Source: Aeromicrobium choanae (GTDB lineage Bacteria > Actinomycetota > Actinomycetes > Propionibacteriales > Nocardioidaceae). Taken from it: a stretch of 64,000 nt of DNA. Made by a program: the position numbers and the translations under genes. Location of the stretch: the NCBI RefSeq assembly GCF_900167475.1, contig NZ_LT796768.1, forward strand, positions 1,488,001-1,552,000, given 5' to 3'. Shown piece by piece: positions 9,328 through 17,469 of the stretch. Numbering within the stretch: position 1 is the first letter of the stretch; each line of letters opens with the position of its first letter. A model generated the notes under the pieces. That model saw nothing but the letters and a program-made list of their open reading frames with translations, made no database searches and was not told the DNA's origin.

Positions 9328-11832
9328 TCAGCCGCCGGGGACGATGGCCGTGATGATCGTGCCGTCGGCGCGACGGCGGCCCGACACCGGAGGCGGAGTG
9401 CCCTCGATCGCGGGACCCTGACCCTCCAGCGGCACCACCACGGGCTCGCCGGGCTTCACGGTGATCGAGCGCTTGCGCACGAAGAACGTGGGGTCGACGA
9501 GCCGGCCCTGCGCGTCGGGCTGCTGGTCCTCGACGAACAGCTCGAGCTCCTCGCGACGCACGGTGACCCGGACCCGGGTGCCGTGGAGCGTCACTCGGTA
9601 GGTCAGCTCGTCCCAGGCCTCGGGCAGGCGCGGGTCGATCGAGAACTCGCCCTGGTGGTCGCGGAACCCGCCGAAGCCGCTGGCCAGGACGCCCCAGACG
9701 CCCCCGGTCGAGGCCACGTGCACGCCGTCGGTGGCGTTCTTGTGGCGGTCGGCCAAGTCGACGAAGAGGGCGCCGAGGAAGTAGCGGTAGGCCAGGTCGC
9801 GGTACCCGACCTCGGCCGCGATGATCGACTGCACCACGGCGGACAGGGTGGAGTCGCCCGTGGTGATCGGGTCGTAGTACTCGAAGTTGGCGCGCTTCTG
9901 CTCCGACGTGAAGTGGTGGCCCTGCAGGTAGAGGGCCAGCACGACGTCGGCCTGCTTGATGACCTGGAACCGGTAGATCACCAGCGGGTGGTAGTTCAGC
10001 AGCAGCGGCCGCTTGTCCAGCGGCGTGTGGTCGAGGTCCCAGACCTCCCGCTCGAGGAAGTGCTGGTCCTGCGGGTGGACGCCGAGCGCCTCGTCGTAGG
10101 GGATCGCCATGTTGCGCGCGGCGCGCTCCCAGTCGGTGATCTCGTGGTCCTGCAGCGCGAGCCGGGTGAGCATCCGCTCGTAGGCGGTCACGTCGCGATC
10201 GGCGAGGCGCTTCACGGCGAACGCCGCCGCGCTGAGGTTGAACCGCGCCATGACGTTCGTGAACATGTTGTCGTTCACGACGGTGGTGTACTCGTCCGGA
10301 CCGGTGACGCCGTGGATGTGGAACGTGCCCACCTCCTCGTCGCGCCAGAACCCCAGGTCGACCCACATCCGGGCGGTCTCGACGAGGATGTCGATGCCCT
10401 GGCGGATCATGAAGTCCTCGTCGCCCGTGGCGAGGTAGTACTGCGTCACGGCATACGCGATGTCGGCGTCGATGTGGTACTGCGCGGTGCCCGCGGCGTA
10501 GAAGGCCGAGGCCTCCTCGCCGTTGATCGTGCGCCAGGGGAAGAGGGCTCCCGACTGCGACATCTCCCGCGCGCGGCGCCGGCCCGCGTCGAGCAGGCTG
10601 TGCCGGAAGCGCAGGGCGTTGCGGGCGTGGTCGGGGTTCGTGTAGGTCAGGAACGGCAGGACGTAGACCTCGGTGTCCCAGAAGTAGTGACCGCTGTAGC
10701 CCGAGCCGGTGACGCCCTTCGCGGGGATGCCCGCGCCCTCCGCGCGTGCGCTGGCCTGCGCCACCTGGAACAGGTTCCAGCGAATCGCCTGCTGGATGGC
10801 GGCGTGCCCGGGGACCTCGACGTCGGAGCGGGCCCAGAAGTCGGCGAGCCACGCGGCCTGGTCCTCGTGCAGCTGCGCGACGCCGTCCTGCGCGGCGCGC
10901 TCGAGCGTGCGGCGGCAGCGGTCGACGAGCTCGCGCACCGGCACGCCGCGGGACGTGTGGTAGGCGACGAGCTTGGTGAGGCGGATCGTCTCGCCGGGCT
11001 TCGCCGCGATCCGGTACGTCAGCTTCGCCAGGTCGTCCTCGACCTGGACCCGGGTCGTGTAGTCCAGGGAGGTCTCGAGTCGGTGGTCGGCCGCGACGGC
11101 CAGGGTCATGCCGCTGTCCGAGCAACGGAAGCCCAGCGAGACCCGGCCCTGGTCGGCGTCACCCCAGCTGTGCTTCGGCTCGAGCACCCGGCGGTCGAAG
11201 CCCTCGGACTTGCGGGGGTCGTGTCCCTCGCCCATGGCCTTGGAGCGGACGTGGTACTCGTCCTCGCCGTCCTGGCGGTTGAGGATCTGCGACGAGATCG
11301 CGATGGGCGCGTGGTCGTCGAGCATCGTGATCTCGAACTCGAGCACCGCGAGGTGGCGCTGGGCGAACGACACCATCCGCGTCGCCACGACGCGCACGCG
11401 CTTGTTCGACGGGGTGCGCCACAGGATCTCGCGCCGCAGCACCCCCTCGCGGAAGTCCAGGGCGCGCTCGTACTCGAGCAGGTCGGCGACGCTCAGCAGC
11501 AGCGGCTCGTCGTCGACGTAGAGCCGGATCACCTTCGCGTCGGGGGCGTTGACGATCGTCTGGCCGACCCGCGCGAAACCGTAGGCCTCCTCGGCGTGGT
11601 GGATCTTCCACGTCTCGTGGAAGCCGTTCACGAACGTGCCGTGGGTGTGGGAGTCGCGGCCCTCGGTGACGTTGCCACGCATGCCGAGGTAGCCGTTGCC
11701 GACCGCGAACAGGGTCTCGGTAACGCCCAGGTCGGTCTGGTCGGGCTCGGTCTCGACGAGCCGCCACGGATCGGCGGGCCAGCGCGCGCGGTCGAGGAAG
11801 TCGTCGGCCACGGGAGCCTCGTGCGAGCTCAT
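9328..11832 (-). CDS. Glycoside hydrolase family 65 disaccharide phosphorylase
   Basis: An 834-residue GH65 protein. The family contains maltose, trehalose and kojibiose phosphorylases, which use phosphate to split an alpha-glucoside into beta-glucose 1-phosphate and glucose. The order seen is an N-terminal beta-sandwich (to about residue 270), a linker, the (alpha/alpha)6 barrel and a small C-terminal beta-sheet. The general-acid glutamate is in GVTGPDEYTTVVNDN, and WDTEVYVLPFLTYTNP marks the barrel. ATG at 11832 was chosen because the frame further upstream overlaps the beta-phosphoglucomutase gene. That gene lies 55 bases upstream on the same strand, which supports phosphorylase rather than hydrolase activity. 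The exact disaccharide cannot be told by eye. Confidence 0.9.
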   Translation of the reverse strand: MSSHEAPVADDFLDRARWPADPWRLVETEPDQTDLGVTETLFAVGNGYLGMRGNVTEGRDSHTHGTFVNGFHETWKIHHAEEAYGFARVGQTIVNAPDAKVIRLYVDDEPLLLSVADLLEYERALDFREGVLRREILWRTPSNKRVRVVATRMVSFAQRHLAVLEFEITMLDDHAPIAISSQILNRQDGEDEYHVRSKAMGEGHDPRKSEGFDRRVLEPKHSWGDADQGRVSLGFRCSDSGMTLAVAADHRLETSLDYTTRVQVEDDLAKLTYRIAAKPGETIRLTKLVAYHTSRGVPVRELVDRCRRTLERAAQDGVAQLHEDQAAWLADFWARSDVEVPGHAAIQQAIRWNLFQVAQASARAEGAGIPAKGVTGSGYSGHYFWDTEVYVLPFLTYTNPDHARNALRFRHSLLDAGRRRAREMSQSGALFPWRTINGEEASAFYAAGTAQYHIDADIAYAVTQYYLATGDEDFMIRQGIDILVETARMWVDLGFWRDEEVGTFHIHGVTGPDEYTTVVNDNMFTNVMARFNLSAAAFAVKRLADRDVTAYERMLTRLALQDHEITDWERAARNMAIPYDEALGVHPQDQHFLEREVWDLDHTPLDKRPLLLNYHPLVIYRFQVIKQADVVLALYLQGHHFTSEQKRANFEYYDPITTGDSTLSAVVQSIIAAEVGYRDLAYRYFLGALFVDLADRHKNATDGVHVASTGGVWGVLASGFGGFRDHQGEFSIDPRLPEAWDELTYRVTLHGTRVRVTVRREELELFVEDQQPDAQGRLVDPTFFVRKRSITVKPGEPVVVPLEGQGPAIEGTPPPVSGRRRADGTIITAIVPGG

Positions 11833-11887
11833 GCCGTCACCACCGTGGGCGTGCGAAGGTACGGACGGCTCACTCGCTGGGGCTCGC

Positions 11888-12598
11888 TCACAGGAGCTCC
11901 GCCAGGTCCGAGACGACCACGTCGGCACCGTTCTCGCGGAGCGTCTCGGCACCGGCGCCGCGATCGACACCGACGACGAGACCGAAGTCGCCGGCGGCGC
12001 CGGCCTGGACGCCGGACACGGCGTCCTCGAGGACGACCGATCGCTGCGTGGGAACGCCGAGGCGATCGGCGGCGGCGGCGTACGTGTCGGGACGGGGCTT
12101 GCCGGCGATGTGCTCCGCGGCGGCGACCTCACCGTCGATGATCACCTCGAAGCGCTCGGTGATGCCGGCGGCCTCGAGCACGGGCCGGGCGTTGCGGGAG
12201 CTGGACACGAGGGCGGCCCTGACGCCGCGCTCCTCGAGGGCGTCGAGCAGCCGGATCGAGCCGGGGTACGCCTCGACCCCCTCAGTGCGCAGCACCTCGC
12301 GGAAGTAGTCGTTCTTGCGGTTGCCGAGCGCGCAGACGGTCTCGGCCGCCGGGTCGTCGGACGGGTCGCCGTACGGCAGCTCGATGCCGCGCGACTCGAG
12401 GAACGAGCGCACGCCCTCGTAGCGGGGCTTGCCGTCGACGTAAGCGAAGTAGTCGGCGTCGGTGTAGGGCTCGGCGTCCGGGTGCCCCTCGAGGAAGTCG
12501 CTGAACATCCGGCCCCAGGCCGTCTCGTGGACCTCGGCGGTGGGGGTGATCACTCCGTCGAGGTCGAACAACGCGGCGTCGTAGTCGTTCCAGTCCAC
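11888..12598 (-). CDS. Beta-phosphoglucomutase family HAD protein
   Basis: A 236-residue HAD-superfamily enzyme of the beta-phosphoglucomutase class. It should convert the beta-glucose 1-phosphate made by the adjacent GH65 phosphorylase into glucose 6-phosphate. Motif I is FDLDGVITP (nucleophile Asp), the cap contains the WGRMFSDF region, motif II is ALVSSS, and motif IV is VVLEDAVSGVQAGAAG. The IAGKPRPDTY segment supplies the motif III lysine. The start is GTG at 12598. It precedes the GH65 gene by 55 bases, and the pairing in one unit is the usual arrangement for phosphorolytic disaccharide use. A closely related trehalose-phosphate phosphatase-like role is less likely given the partner. 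Confidence 0.88.
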   Translation of the reverse strand: MDWNDYDAALFDLDGVITPTAEVHETAWGRMFSDFLEGHPDAEPYTDADYFAYVDGKPRYEGVRSFLESRGIELPYGDPSDDPAAETVCALGNRKNDYFREVLRTEGVEAYPGSIRLLDALEERGVRAALVSSSRNARPVLEAAGITERFEVIIDGEVAAAEHIAGKPRPDTYAAAADRLGVPTQRSVVLEDAVSGVQAGAAGDFGLVVGVDRGAGAETLRENGADVVVSDLAELL

Positions 12599-12671
12599 GC
12601 AATCAGCCTAGGGGCTGCACGGCGGTGACACCGAACCCCGTGACCGACGGCACGTCGATCCGACCGTCGAT

Positions 12672-13511
12672 TCAGCGAATGGTGACCTGGCGGCTCACCA
12701 GGTCACGGCGGGCCGTTCGCTCGGCCGCGGACAGCTCGGCGGTCTGCGCCTTCGCCTCGTCCAGCACGGCGACGAAGTCCGGGACGGCGGCGTCCAGCTC
12801 GGTGGCCCCGACGCCGTCGAGCTCCCAGACGGGCACCAGCAGGCCGTGCGCGCGGAAGATGCCGATGAGCTTGGCACCGTCGCCGAGCGAGTCGGTGCCG
12901 GCGGCGCGCAGGCGGGCGAACGCGTCGAGCAGCGGGCCCTCCTCGTCGAGCATGATCCAGCGCAGGTAGGCGTGGTCGCCCATCTCGGTGACGTAGGCGG
13001 AGTCGGTGGCGGTCAGGCGCGTGGTGGGGGCCACGGTGGCGTTGGCCTCCTGGAGCGCCGACGCGGCCTCGGCCGAGCCGCGGTCCTCCTCGACGAGCCA
13101 CCAGTCGAATCCGTCGTGCAGCTCGATCTCGAACGCGCCGTCGGGGTCGATGAGGTCCTGCAGGCGCGCGCCCACACCCGGGGGCGTCATGCGGATGGGC
13201 GTGCCCGGCTCGGTCTCGCGGGCCGTCTCGATCACGTGGGCCAGGTCGCGGCTGATGTCGCCGTGGTTGTGCATGACCTGCAGCCCCACCCAGATCTCGC
13301 CGTCGGGACGGACGAGCCCGGCGCCGGCGCCGGGCAGCAGGGAGCAGATCCGGACCGTTCCGCCGTCGCGCAGGCTCACCAGGGCCGTGGCCGACGGAAC
13401 GAACTCGCGCATCGCGACCCAGTCACCCTCGGACGGGAGTCCCTCGAAGGTGCGTGCCACGAACGGCATGCGCTGCTTGGCCGGCTTGGTTCCTCGCGAC
13501 TTCTTGCCCAT
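12672..13511 (-). CDS. DUF5926 family protein
   Basis: A 279-residue soluble protein of the actinobacterial DUF5926 group, often mislabelled as a SecA-related protein because of an N-terminus starting MGKKSR. The sequence opens with a basic stretch (MGKKSRGTKPAKQRMPFVAR) and then a mixed alpha/beta domain containing GDWVAMREFVPSATALV and a C-terminal Ala-rich helix. I see no catalytic motif, signal peptide or membrane segment. I chose the ATG at 13511 over a frame extending to 14036 because that extension shadows the ATPase gene upstream. A 37-base gap separates it from that gene, so both may share a transcript. Function unknown. Confidence 0.8.
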   Translation of the reverse strand: MGKKSRGTKPAKQRMPFVARTFEGLPSEGDWVAMREFVPSATALVSLRDGGTVRICSLLPGAGAGLVRPDGEIWVGLQVMHNHGDISRDLAHVIETARETEPGTPIRMTPPGVGARLQDLIDPDGAFEIELHDGFDWWLVEEDRGSAEAASALQEANATVAPTTRLTATDSAYVTEMGDHAYLRWIMLDEEGPLLDAFARLRAAGTDSLGDGAKLIGIFRAHGLLVPVWELDGVGATELDAAVPDFVAVLDEAKAQTAELSAAERTARRDLVSRQVTIR

Positions 13512-13549
13512 GGCCGACACGGTATCCGTCGGCGGGGTAGGTCCGGCGC

Positions 13550-13948
13550 TCAGGCCAACGTGAGCTCGGCGCGCACGCAGGTGCCCTCGCTCAGGTCGAC
13601 CGACCAGCTGTCGGCGACCCGGCTGATGATCGAGAGGCCGCGGCCGCCGAGGGAGTCCTCGTCGAAGGGGCGCGGCACGAGATCGGCGCCGGACCCGTGG
13701 CCGAAGTCGCGCACGCTCAGCAGCAGGTGACCGTCCTCGATCGCCCAGCCGATCTCCATGGCACCGTCGTGGTCGGGCGTGCCGTGGGCGACGGCGTTCG
13801 CGATCATCTCGCTCAGCACGATGAGGGCGTTGTCGATGGCCGCCAGATCGGTGCGGTTGCGGGTGAGGAACGCGGCGAGCTTCGTGCGGGCGATGCCCGG
13901 GGTGGAAGACTCGAAGGGCAGTCGCACGACGTCGCGACTCTCCACCAT
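13550..13948 (-). CDS. RsbW-like ATP-binding protein (HATPase_c_2)
   Basis: A 132-residue stand-alone GHKL ATPase domain of the RsbW/SpoIIAB type, the class that acts as anti-sigma kinase or as a small histidine-kinase-like ATPase in actinobacteria. The N-box is LSEMIANAVAHG, the G1 box RDFGHGSG and the G2 box GGRGLSIISRV. It lacks a phosphoacceptor domain. The ATG at 13948 has a strong ribosome site GGAGGAGG just upstream, favouring it over the in-frame ATG at 13966. No sigma factor or anti-sigma antagonist gene is next to it, so its partner is unknown. The upstream gap has an AT-rich patch (14025-14046) that may hold divergent promoters. Confidence 0.88.
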   Translation of the reverse strand: MVESRDVVRLPFESSTPGIARTKLAAFLTRNRTDLAAIDNALIVLSEMIANAVAHGTPDHDGAMEIGWAIEDGHLLLSVRDFGHGSGADLVPRPFDEDSLGGRGLSIISRVADSWSVDLSEGTCVRAELTLA

Positions 13949-14088
13949 GGGTCCTCCTCCCAGCACGCCTCGGTCGACATGCGCCCGTCATGTGGGCAGG
14001 GCGCACCGTGCGCCACGACCACATGACTAGTAACAATTAACCATTCAACCGGCGGGGATTCAAGACCCCAGGGAAGGTGCTGCGTCCC

Positions 14089-14406
14089 ATGAGTGACTTC
14101 CACGTACCCCACGTCACGGTCGCCGAGGTGCCCGATCCGCTGCCGCCGGACTGGGTCGTGCTGGACGTGCGGGAGCCCCACGAGTGGGCCGCCGGGCACG
14201 TCGAGTCGGCGTTGCACGTTCCGCTGGGACAGCTGCCGTTGCACGTCGGAGAGCTCGATCCGCAGCGACCCCTGCTGGTGGTGTGCCACCTCGGACACCG
14301 CTCGGCGCGCGCCACCGCCTGGCTGACCTCGATCGGCCACCACGCGGTGAACCTCGAGGGCGGGATGGACGCCTGGGAGGCGGCCGGTCGGCCCGTCGTG
14401 GCGTGA
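14089..14406 (+). CDS. Rhodanese-like domain protein
   Basis: A 105-residue single-domain rhodanese, a sulphurtransferase fold that carries persulphide on an active-site cysteine. The loop CHLGHRSARA supplies the catalytic Cys and the CxxGxRS-like phosphate-cradle pattern, and the domain also shows LDVREPHEWAAGHVESALHV and the C-terminal LEGGMDAWEAAGRPV typical of the family. The ATG at 14089 lies 11 bases after GGAAGG; an in-frame GTG at 14077 is too close to that site. The gene stands alone on the plus strand, diverging from the RsbW-like gene, and ends 43 bases before the TetR gene. The sulphur acceptor is unknown. Confidence 0.9.
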   Translation: MSDFHVPHVTVAEVPDPLPPDWVVLDVREPHEWAAGHVESALHVPLGQLPLHVGELDPQRPLLVVCHLGHRSARATAWLTSIGHHAVNLEGGMDAWEAAGRPVVA

Positions 14407-14420
14407 GCGACATCACGACT

Positions 14421-14473
14421 TTTGCACTCTTCTGGATGAGAGTGCAAGAATGCACTCCATGGCGCAGAGTGCA
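14421..14473. promoter_or_regulatory. Tandem TTGCACTC palindromes, probable TetR operators
   Basis: Two inverted repeats share the half-site TTGCACTC. The first has 9-base arms, TTGCACTCT (14422-14430) and AGAGTGCAA (14439-14447), around 8 bases. The second has 7-base arms, TGCACTC (14451-14457) and GAGTGCA (14467-14473), around 9 bases. The second lies inside the start region of the TetR gene that begins here. Placement over the start and upstream of the TetR-MMPL pair suggests autoregulation and control of the exporter; the binding itself is inference. Confidence 0.72.
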
Positions 14474-15052
14474 AGTTCGACCCGGCGCGAGCGGACGCTC
14501 GCGGCGATCGTGCGCTGTGCCCGCCAGCTGACCGATCAGTGCGGCCTCGACGGCTTCACGATGGAGGAGCTGGCCGAGGCGTCCGGCGTCTCGCGCCGGA
14601 CCCTGTTCAACTACGTGCCCGGCAAGCTCGACGCCGTGCTCGGTCCCGACGAGCGCCCGGACGAGACGATCGTCTCGACCTTCCTGTCCGGCGGTCCGAC
14701 AGGCGACCTCCTGGTCGACGTCAAGGAGCTCGTCCGTGCCTCGCTCGAGGCCGACGTGCCCGATCCGGCCGAGCTGGACGTGCTGCGCCGCACGCTGCGC
14801 CAGGACACCCGGCTCATGGAGGCGGTGCACGAGCGCTTCGTGGACCGTGCCCGGATGCTCTCCGAGGCGATCGCGCACCGCGAGGGCAAGGCCGTGGATC
14901 CGCTCGAGGTCCGACTCATCGGCAACCTGATCCTCACGTGGTGCGACACCGCCCTCGACGAGTCGCTCGCCGACCCGTCGCAGACGATGGCCCACCACTT
15001 CGACCGCGTCTTCACCGCGACGAGCGCCCTGTTCGGCACCCGTCGCGCCTGA
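14450..15052 (+). CDS. TetR family regulator of the MMPL transporter
   Basis: A 200-residue TetR-type repressor. The N-terminal helix-turn-helix reads [20 protein letters not shown] (about residues 37-56), followed by a divergent ligand-binding domain. It precedes the MMPL exporter gene by 31 bases in the same direction, the usual layout for a local repressor of an efflux pump. The start is uncertain: ATG at 14450 or ATG at 14459 (MAQSASS); neither has a good ribosome site, so the message may be leaderless. Its probable operators overlap this start (14421-14473). The ligand cannot be predicted. Confidence 0.9.
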   Translation: MHSMAQSASSTRRERTLAAIVRCARQLTDQCGLDGFTMEELAEASGVSRRTLFNYVPGKLDAVLGPDERPDETIVSTFLSGGPTGDLLVDVKELVRASLEADVPDPAELDVLRRTLRQDTRLMEAVHERFVDRARMLSEAIAHREGKAVDPLEVRLIGNLILTWCDTALDESLADPSQTMAHHFDRVFTATSALFGTRRA

Positions 15053-15083
15053 TCATCCGCCCACCCACCCCAGAGAGACCTTC

Positions 15084-17405
15084 ATGGCAACCCTGCTCTA
15101 CCGGCTCGGCAAGACCGCCTACCGGCGCTGGCCGATCTTCATCGCCGCATGGCTCATCGCCCTCATCGGCCTCGGTGCCGTCGCCGGCTACCTGTCCAAG
15201 CCGATGTCCAACACCTTCTCGATCCCCGGCATCGAGTCCGTCGAGGCTGCCGAGCTGCAGCAGGAGCTCTTCCCGGACGCCGCAGCGGTCGACGCGCCCA
15301 GCGCGACGATCGTGGTGGCCGCCCCCGAGGACGAGCAGCTGTCGGACGAGCCGCACGCGGCCACCGTGGCGACGCTCGTCTCCGAGCTGAACGCGCTCGA
15401 GGACGTCGCTGACGGCGTCGTCGGGCCGGTCGAGGCGGCGGCCGGGCTCGAGGCCCAGGCCGTGGGCGGTGTCGACCAGGCGCAGGAGCAGGCCACCGCG
15501 GCCGGCCAGCCGTTCGACCGCGACGCCGCACTGGCCCGGGCGACCGCGCAGATCGACGCGGCCACCCCGCTGTCGCAGGATGGCCGTGTGGGCACCGTCG
15601 CATTCACCTTCGACACCCCCACGGTCCTCGAGGTGACGCCCGAGATGCAGGACGAGGTCACCGAGGTCATCGACACGGCCCGCGACGCCGGCCTGACCGT
15701 CGAGGTCTCCGGATCGGCCATGCAGTCCATGGAGCCCGCCGGCGCCTCGTCGGAGCTGATCGGCATCGGCCTGGCCCTGGTGATCCTCGCCCTGACGTTC
15801 GGCTCGCTCGTGGCGGCGGGCATGCCGATCGTCACCGCCGGCATCGGCGTCGGCATCGGCCTCACCGCGATCACCGCGATGACGGCGGTCACCGAGGTCC
15901 CGTCGAGCACCACGGCGCTGGCCAGCATGCTCGGCCTCGCGGTCGGCATCGACTACGCCCTGTTCATCCTGGCCCGCTACCGCAGCGAGCTCGAGCACAC
16001 CGACGACCGCCAGGAGGCGATGGGCATCGCCGTCGGCACCGCCGGATCGGCCGTGGTGTTCGCCGGCCTGACGGTGATCATCGCCCTCGTCGCCCTCAGC
16101 GTCGTCGGGATCTCGTTCCTGACGGCCATGGGCCTGGGAGCGGCCGCGACGGTCGCCGTCGCGGTGCTGGTCGCGCTGACGCTGCTGCCCGCCATCCTGG
16201 GCATGCTGAAGACGAAGGCCTTCTCGCTGCGGTTCCGCCGCTACACGCCGGCCCGCGAGGCCAACGGCCACGTCCTGAACCACGGTGTCCGCTGGGCGCG
16301 GTTCATCGGCAGGGCGCCGCTGGTGTGGGTGCTGCTGGTCGTCGTGGGGCTCGGCGCCCTCGCGATCCCGGTGAAGGACATGCATCTCGCGCTGCCGACG
16401 GACAGCACGGCCGCGGAGGACACCACCCAGCGCAAGGCGTCCGACCTCGTCACCGAGGCGTTCGGACCCGGCCGGCTCTCGCCGATGCTCGTGGTCGTCG
16501 ACGCGCGCGGCGTGGAGGACCCCCAGGAGCAGCAGGCCGCCTACCAGGCCGTCACGGAATGGGCTGGCGGCCAGGAGGACGTCGCGAGCGCCATGATGGC
16601 GACCGGCAACGACAAGGGCGCGATGATCCTCCTGACGCCGTCGTCGGGCGCCGAGGACACCGCCACCGAGGAGCTGCTCCAGTCGCTGCGCGACGGCGAG
16701 CAGGCGATCGAGGACGAGACCGGAACGTCCATCGGCGTCACCGGGATGACGGCCATCCAGACCGACGTCTCGGAGAAGCTGGCCGACGCGCTGCCCGTCT
16801 ACCTGGCGATCGTCATCGGCCTGGCCTTCGTGCTGCTGGTCATGGTCTTCCGCTCGCTGCTGGTGCCGCTCACCGCGACGCTCGGGTTCCTGCTGTCGGT
16901 GATGGCCACGCTCGGCGCGACCGTCGCGATCTTCCAGGAGGGCCTGTTCGGGATCTTCCCGGGCCAGCCCATCGTGAGCTTCATCCCGATCTTCCTGATC
17001 GGCGTGGTCTTCGGCCTGGCGATGGACTACCAGGTGTTCCTGGTGACCCGGATCCGTGAGGCCCACGTGCACGGCGCCTCGTACCGCGAGGCGGTCGTCG
17101 ACGGCTTCCGCAACAGTGCCCGCGTGGTCACGGCGGCGGCGTTGATCATGACCTCGGTCTTCGCCGGCTTCATCTTCATCGACGAGCCGATCGTGCAGTC
17201 GATGGGCTTCGCGCTGGCGGCCGCGGTGATCTTCGACGCGTTCGTGGTGCGGATGGTGCTGATCCCCGCGCTGATGTACCTCATGGGCGAGAAGGCGTGG
17301 TACCTGCCGCGCTGGCTGGACCGGATCCTGCCCAACGTGGACATCGAGGGGGAGAACCTGCATCGTCCCCACCTGGAGGACCACTACGCCAAGGTGAACG
17401 CCTGA
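15084..17405 (+). CDS. MMPL family RND transporter
   Basis: A 773-residue inner-membrane transporter of the MMPL/RND superfamily, which exports lipids or drugs using the proton gradient. It has the family's duplicated layout: a helix near residue 20, a large extracytoplasmic loop (about 40-215), five to six helices, a second loop (about 435-560) and another helix bundle. The conserved Asp-Tyr pairs of the proton relay appear as VGIDYALFILARYRSE and FGLAMDYQVFLVTRIRE. The first loop contains a long Glu/Ala-rich stretch. RBS-like GAGAG precedes the ATG. Control by the upstream TetR is expected. The substrate is unknown; an MmpL-type lipid is possible but not implied. Confidence 0.93.
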   Translation: MATLLYRLGKTAYRRWPIFIAAWLIALIGLGAVAGYLSKPMSNTFSIPGIESVEAAELQQELFPDAAAVDAPSATIVVAAPEDEQLSDEPHAATVATLVSELNALEDVADGVVGPVEAAAGLEAQAVGGVDQAQEQATAAGQPFDRDAALARATAQIDAATPLSQDGRVGTVAFTFDTPTVLEVTPEMQDEVTEVIDTARDAGLTVEVSGSAMQSMEPAGASSELIGIGLALVILALTFGSLVAAGMPIVTAGIGVGIGLTAITAMTAVTEVPSSTTALASMLGLAVGIDYALFILARYRSELEHTDDRQEAMGIAVGTAGSAVVFAGLTVIIALVALSVVGISFLTAMGLGAAATVAVAVLVALTLLPAILGMLKTKAFSLRFRRYTPAREANGHVLNHGVRWARFIGRAPLVWVLLVVVGLGALAIPVKDMHLALPTDSTAAEDTTQRKASDLVTEAFGPGRLSPMLVVVDARGVEDPQEQQAAYQAVTEWAGGQEDVASAMMATGNDKGAMILLTPSSGAEDTATEELLQSLRDGEQAIEDETGTSIGVTGMTAIQTDVSEKLADALPVYLAIVIGLAFVLLVMVFRSLLVPLTATLGFLLSVMATLGATVAIFQEGLFGIFPGQPIVSFIPIFLIGVVFGLAMDYQVFLVTRIREAHVHGASYREAVVDGFRNSARVVTAAALIMTSVFAGFIFIDEPIVQSMGFALAAAVIFDAFVVRMVLIPALMYLMGEKAWYLPRWLDRILPNVDIEGENLHRPHLEDHYAKVNA

Positions 17406-17469
17406 TCCTCGGCCTGCACGGGCTGTCCACGGTGAATCCGTGGGCAGCCCGTCGTCGTCTCCGCGCCGG

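Noticed and set aside
9328..12132. 934-codon start for the GH65 gene
   Set aside because: The N-terminal 100 codons overlap the beta-phosphoglucomutase gene in another frame and are low-complexity.
13967..14088. Assigned promoter in the gap upstream of the rhodanese gene
   Set aside because: The AT-rich patch suggests one, but I could not find a -35/-10 pair with proper spacing on either strand.
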